Shown: positions 61,159 through 64,000 of the stretch, piece by piece
Layout: each line of letters starts with the position of its first letter
How positions within the stretch are numbered: the stretch's first letter is position 1
Origin: Gracilimonas sp964505215
Lineage (GTDB): Bacteria > Bacteroidota > Rhodothermia > Balneolales > Balneolaceae
Length of the DNA stretch: 64,000 bases
Reading direction: 5' to 3'
Assembly (NCBI GenBank): GCA_964505215.1
Contig: CAZDGU010000010.1
Location: 1 to 64,000 of the forward strand
The notes under the pieces: generated by a model
Told to the model about the DNA's origin: nothing
Database searches by the model: none
The model's input: only the letters and a program-made list of their open reading frames with translations
Position numbers and translations under genes: made by a program

Positions 61159-61842
61159 ATGAGAAATCAAAAAGTATTGGAACACAATCAAATAGATTGG
61201 TATGAGGACGAAAGTACTCGTCTGAACTTCCAAATGATTTTTAATGAAGCCGAGGAAAAAGTCGCTGAAGAGATTGACGGGCCGCAAGCCAATGTAGAAG
61301 AAGTAATCAGGCGCCGTGATGCCAAATGGCAAAAAAAGCTGGAGCAAAGTGCAGCCGATGCGCATAAAGCCGGTTTTGAAGAAGGCTTGCAAGCGGGACT
61401 GGAGCAGGCGCGTCAGGAAATAGATGCCAAATTAAAAGTACTTACCGAAGCTCTGGAAGCAGGCCGGGAGCAGTGGCAAAAGCATCAGGAATTGATGGAG
61501 CCCGGAATCCTGGATATGGCTTTTGAAATAGCCGAATCTATTTTGGGAATTCCGGTTGAAAATCCTGCCATACGAACCACTTTAGAAAATGAATTAGCTC
61601 CGCTTTTGAATAAAATAAATGCGGAAGTGCGCCCTGTACTTTGGGTGGCCGAAAGTGACTTAGAAGTAGCAGAAGCAATGCGTGAGGAATTATCGGAGCA
61701 TACGCCTTTTCAACTCATGAGCTGCACAGAGTGTAAACCCGGTGAGTTTAAGCTGGAAACAGATGAAGAAACCATCACCCATAATTTGAAAGAAATGCTC
61801 CACGACTTTAGAGAAAATTTAAGCCTGCCTTCATGGAAGTAG
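61159..61842 (+). CDS. fliH: Flagellar export-ATPase regulator FliH
   Basis: Negative regulator that binds the FliI ATPase, 227 residues. It has the FliH/YscL layout: a variable N-terminus, a long coiled coil (about 50-110, with AGFEEGLQAGLEQARQEI, a GxxxG-rich repeat), then a C-terminal domain (about 115-225) with AFEIAESILGIPVE and NLKEMLHDFRE. Its last 10 bases overlap the fliI start, a translational coupling seen in many flagellar operons. Confidence 0.9.
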   Translation: MRNQKVLEHNQIDWYEDESTRLNFQMIFNEAEEKVAEEIDGPQANVEEVIRRRDAKWQKKLEQSAADAHKAGFEEGLQAGLEQARQEIDAKLKVLTEALEAGREQWQKHQELMEPGILDMAFEIAESILGIPVENPAIRTTLENELAPLLNKINAEVRPVLWVAESDLEVAEAMREELSEHTPFQLMSCTECKPGEFKLETDEETITHNLKEMLHDFRENLSLPSWK

Positions 61843-63167
61843 CCGAACATCATTTTCTGGAAAGCCATTACCGGGCTATTCGCTCAGAATTAGGCGGCGG
61901 ACTGCAGCGCACCAAACGCTTTGGAAAAGTTTCTACCGTAATTGGCACCATTATAGAATGCACGGGATTGGAAGCCAGCGTGGGAGAAGTGTATGGCATT
62001 CATACCATAATGGGAACGATAATTCCCGCCGAAGTAGTGGGGCTGAAAGAAGGCCGGACGCTGCTGATGCCTTACGACCGGGTAGTTGGCATGAAGGCCG
62101 GTTGCAAGGTAGAAAGTATGGGACAATCGCTAAATGTGAAGGTTGGTTTTGAGATGCTGGGCCGCGTGGTTGATACCAATGGCGAACCCATTGACGACAA
62201 AGGTCCGCTAAAAGTAAGCGGAGAAATGCCCGTTCATAACGACCCGCCCGCGCCCATGGATCGTGCACCTATTAATGATATTATGTTCACAGGAATTCGC
62301 GCGCTGGATGCATTGAATACGGTGGGAACCGGGCAGAGAATCGGTTTATTTGCCGGCTCCGGTGTTGGTAAATCGGTGCTGATGGGAATGATTGCTAAGC
62401 ATTCTTCCGCCGATATAAATGTGATAGCCTTAATTGGTGAACGCGGTCGTGAAGTGCACGAATTTATTTATGATACGCTGGGTGATGAAGGCCTGGCTCG
62501 CTCTATTGTAGTTACAGCCACTTCAGATACGGCGGCAATGAGCCGGGTAAAAGGAGCATTTACGGCAACCGCCATTGCAGAATATTTCCGCGATCAAGGA
62601 AAAAATGTCCTCTTGATGATGGATTCCGTCACCCGAGTTGCCATGGCACAAAGAGAAATTGGGCTGGCTTCGGGAGAGCCACCCACAACCAAAGGATATA
62701 CGCCCAGCGTGTTTTCCATCCTCCCAAAACTGCTGGAAAGGCCGGGCAAAACCCGCAAAGGAAGCATCACCGGATTATACACCGTATTGGTAGATAATGA
62801 CGATATGAATGAACCGATTGCGGATGCCGTGCGCTCCATTTTAGACGGCCACATCGTGCTCTCGCGGCGATTAGCGCATAAAAATCACTATCCGGCTATA
62901 GATATTTTAGAAAGTATTTCGCGGGTAATGACGAAGGTTGTAACGCCCGAACAGCGCCAAATTGCGATGAAAGCCCGGCAGTTGCTGGCTACCTATCGCG
63001 AGGCCGAAGATTTGATCAATATTGGAGCTTATGTGAAAGGCTCGAACCCAAATATTGATGAATCTATTAAAAAACATCCCGCTTTGGAATCATTTTTGAT
63101 ACAAGACTTAAACGAGACCGATTTCAGTGATGACCTCTGGGAAACGTTAAAGAAAATTGTTGAATAA
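61833..63167 (+). CDS. fliI: Flagellum-specific ATP synthase FliI
   Basis: ATPase of the flagellar type III export apparatus, related to the F1 beta subunit, 444 residues. Walker A is FAGSGVGKS (about 173-181), Walker B is VLLMMDSVTRVA (about 252-263), and the GERGREV and DPAPPMDR-like regions are present (NDPPAPMDRAPI near 133). It starts within the end of fliH and is followed by fliJ after 17 bases. Confidence 0.96.
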   Translation: MEVAEHHFLESHYRAIRSELGGGLQRTKRFGKVSTVIGTIIECTGLEASVGEVYGIHTIMGTIIPAEVVGLKEGRTLLMPYDRVVGMKAGCKVESMGQSLNVKVGFEMLGRVVDTNGEPIDDKGPLKVSGEMPVHNDPPAPMDRAPINDIMFTGIRALDALNTVGTGQRIGLFAGSGVGKSVLMGMIAKHSSADINVIALIGERGREVHEFIYDTLGDEGLARSIVVTATSDTAAMSRVKGAFTATAIAEYFRDQGKNVLLMMDSVTRVAMAQREIGLASGEPPTTKGYTPSVFSILPKLLERPGKTRKGSITGLYTVLVDNDDMNEPIADAVRSILDGHIVLSRRLAHKNHYPAIDILESISRVMTKVVTPEQRQIAMKARQLLATYREAEDLINIGAYVKGSNPNIDESIKKHPALESFLIQDLNETDFSDDLWETLKKIVE

Positions 63168-63184
63168 AAGAACGGATCAATATT

Positions 63185-63613
63185 ATGAAATTTAAGTTCT
63201 CTCTTGCACCGGTTTTGAAAGTGCGAAAGCATCAGGAAAAAATCCAAAAGCAGAAATTAGCGAAGAAGGTTTCGGAGCAGCAGAAAATAAGTGAGCTTCA
63301 GCAGGAAGTTCAGGGAAAGCTGCAGCAGTTTCTGAATGATGATGAGCAAACGCAAGCAGCGAATATCCACATGATTCGGCAGCGAAGCACGCACTTAAAT
63401 CAGGTTCACCAAAAAATGGACACCCTTAGCAAAGAGCTGGATAAAGCAGAAGTGAAAGTGTCTGAACAAAGGGAAAAGCTGGCTTTTGCGCATAAAAACC
63501 TGCACATCCTCGAAAAAGTACGAGAATTTGAAAAAAGCTTGTACACCGAACGAGTAGCTAAAGAGGAACAGAAATTTATGGATGAAATTGCCACTCAATC
63601 TTTTAGCCGATAA
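63185..63613 (+). CDS. fliJ: Flagellar export chaperone FliJ
   Basis: Coiled-coil protein that helps the export gate and FliI, 142 residues. It starts with the family motif FKFSLAPVLKVRKHQE and is nearly all helical with heptad-like spacing, ending in EEQKFMDEIATQSF. It is 17 bases downstream of fliI and 3 bases before the next start. Confidence 0.88.
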   Translation: MKFKFSLAPVLKVRKHQEKIQKQKLAKKVSEQQKISELQQEVQGKLQQFLNDDEQTQAANIHMIRQRSTHLNQVHQKMDTLSKELDKAEVKVSEQREKLAFAHKNLHILEKVREFEKSLYTERVAKEEQKFMDEIATQSFSR

Positions 63614-63616
63614 GCC

Positions 63617-64000
63617 ATGAATAAAGCATTAATACTTAAAATAGCCGTCTTTATAACCGTTCCATTGTTGGTTATGATTATTGCCATGTTCTTTTTGTAT
63701 CCCTACTTAAATGAGGATAAATATCAGAAAGTGGTGCAAGAACATGAAAGTAAGCTGGCCGCAGATTTTGAGTCAAACATCACCGGAATTACCGAGAAAC
63801 CGGATTCACTTTCTACTGAAGTTGACAGTTTAAGAGGGCTGGATTCAGTAGCTGTACAAAATCTGCAGCTTGCACTGGCCGAAAAAGACAGCCTCCAGTC
63901 TGTGGTTGATTCATTGATGGCTGAGCTTGCTAAACAGCATGAAATTCAAAAAGATGAAGGGGCGCTGAAAGCAGGAAATACCCCATCCTTAAGTGCCGAA
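63617..64000 (+). CDS. Membrane-anchored coiled-coil protein, MotE-like position (partial, runs off the window)
   Basis: The frame is open from ATG 63617 to the window edge, 128 residues. It starts with a membrane helix (about 8-28, FITVPLLVMIIAMFFLYP) followed by a charged coiled coil (SLSTEVDSLRGLDSV...SLQSVVDSLMAEL). This layout and its place right after fliJ match MotE/FlaE-type proteins, which guide motor assembly. The diagnostic C-terminal part lies outside the window. Confidence 0.7.
   Translation, partial: MNKALILKIAVFITVPLLVMIIAMFFLYPYLNEDKYQKVVQEHESKLAADFESNITGITEKPDSLSTEVDSLRGLDSVAVQNLQLALAEKDSLQSVVDSLMAELAKQHEIQKDEGALKAGNTPSLSAE

Overview
The window looks like chromosomal DNA of a motile bacterium from the Bacteroidota side of the tree, most likely Balneolota/Rhodothermota (Balneola or Gracilimonas type). 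This is inferred from gene content: a fused 2-oxoacid dehydrogenase E1, two DPP-IV-like S9 peptidases, a DUF5683 protein, the bacillithiol-linked protein YtxJ, a GGM-tailed GroEL, short palindromic intergenic repeats of a kind common in Bacteroidota genomes, and a flagellar operon, which most Bacteroidota lack. No rRNA is present to test this. Coding density is high, several genes have TTG as their only plausible start, and I see no insertion sequence, prophage or CRISPR array.

Layout. 1-3500: tail of an unknown gene, a GH84 lipoprotein, a CDF metal transporter and a hairpin-rich non-coding stretch. 3505-9153: fused E1 (minus strand), then a polyamine operon speD-pdaD-speE with two self-cleaving pyruvoyl decarboxylases, then an outer-membrane barrel protein. 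9180-11194: lacI-type regulator followed by purC, with a candidate operator before the regulator. 11359-16239: crtB, accC, murQ, plsC and a TonB-like protein. 16307-20964: tRNA-Ser(GGA), then a two-gene McrBC restriction system whose McrB carries two EVE-like domains. 21011-27638: phosphopantetheinyl transferase, a MEMO-like protein without its metal ligands, a DUF2520 protein, an alkyltransferase-like protein, YceI, HisN-like phosphatase and an M1-peptidase-like protein without its zinc site. 27639-41701: repeats, a DPP-IV peptidase, a UbiA-like protein, a sensor kinase, UPF0173, YtxJ, an MtnA homologue with Ser in place of the catalytic Cys, Ggt, XerD and a PgpH-type HD phosphodiesterase. 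42087-45018: ksgA and groES-groEL. 45572-54063: second DPP-IV peptidase, ccmC-ccmD-ccmE-ccmF with a CxxxY-type CcmE, DUF5683 and hydroxybutyryl-CoA dehydrogenase. 54097-64000: an Aer-like PAS protein and a PAS kinase on the minus strand, diverging from flgB-flgC-(unknown)-fliE-F-G-H-I-J and a truncated membrane coiled-coil gene.

How it fits together. The most coherent unit is the motility block. A close match to the sigma-54 consensus lies about 45 bp before flgB, and a kinase in the position of FleS/FlgS diverges from it, next to an aerotaxis-type PAS protein. The operon also carries an unrecognised 74-residue gene between flgC and fliE. The polyamine operon makes agmatine from arginine but holds no agmatinase. 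The ccm genes indicate a System I*-like cytochrome c maturation route. The window is notable for proteins that keep a family fold but lack catalytic residues (MEMO, M1, ATL, MtnA, UbiA-like, the kinase ATP site). I do not see a wholly new multi-gene system; the best candidates for novelty are the unknown flagellar gene, the Aer-like protein with a relic receptor tip, and the pseudoenzymes.
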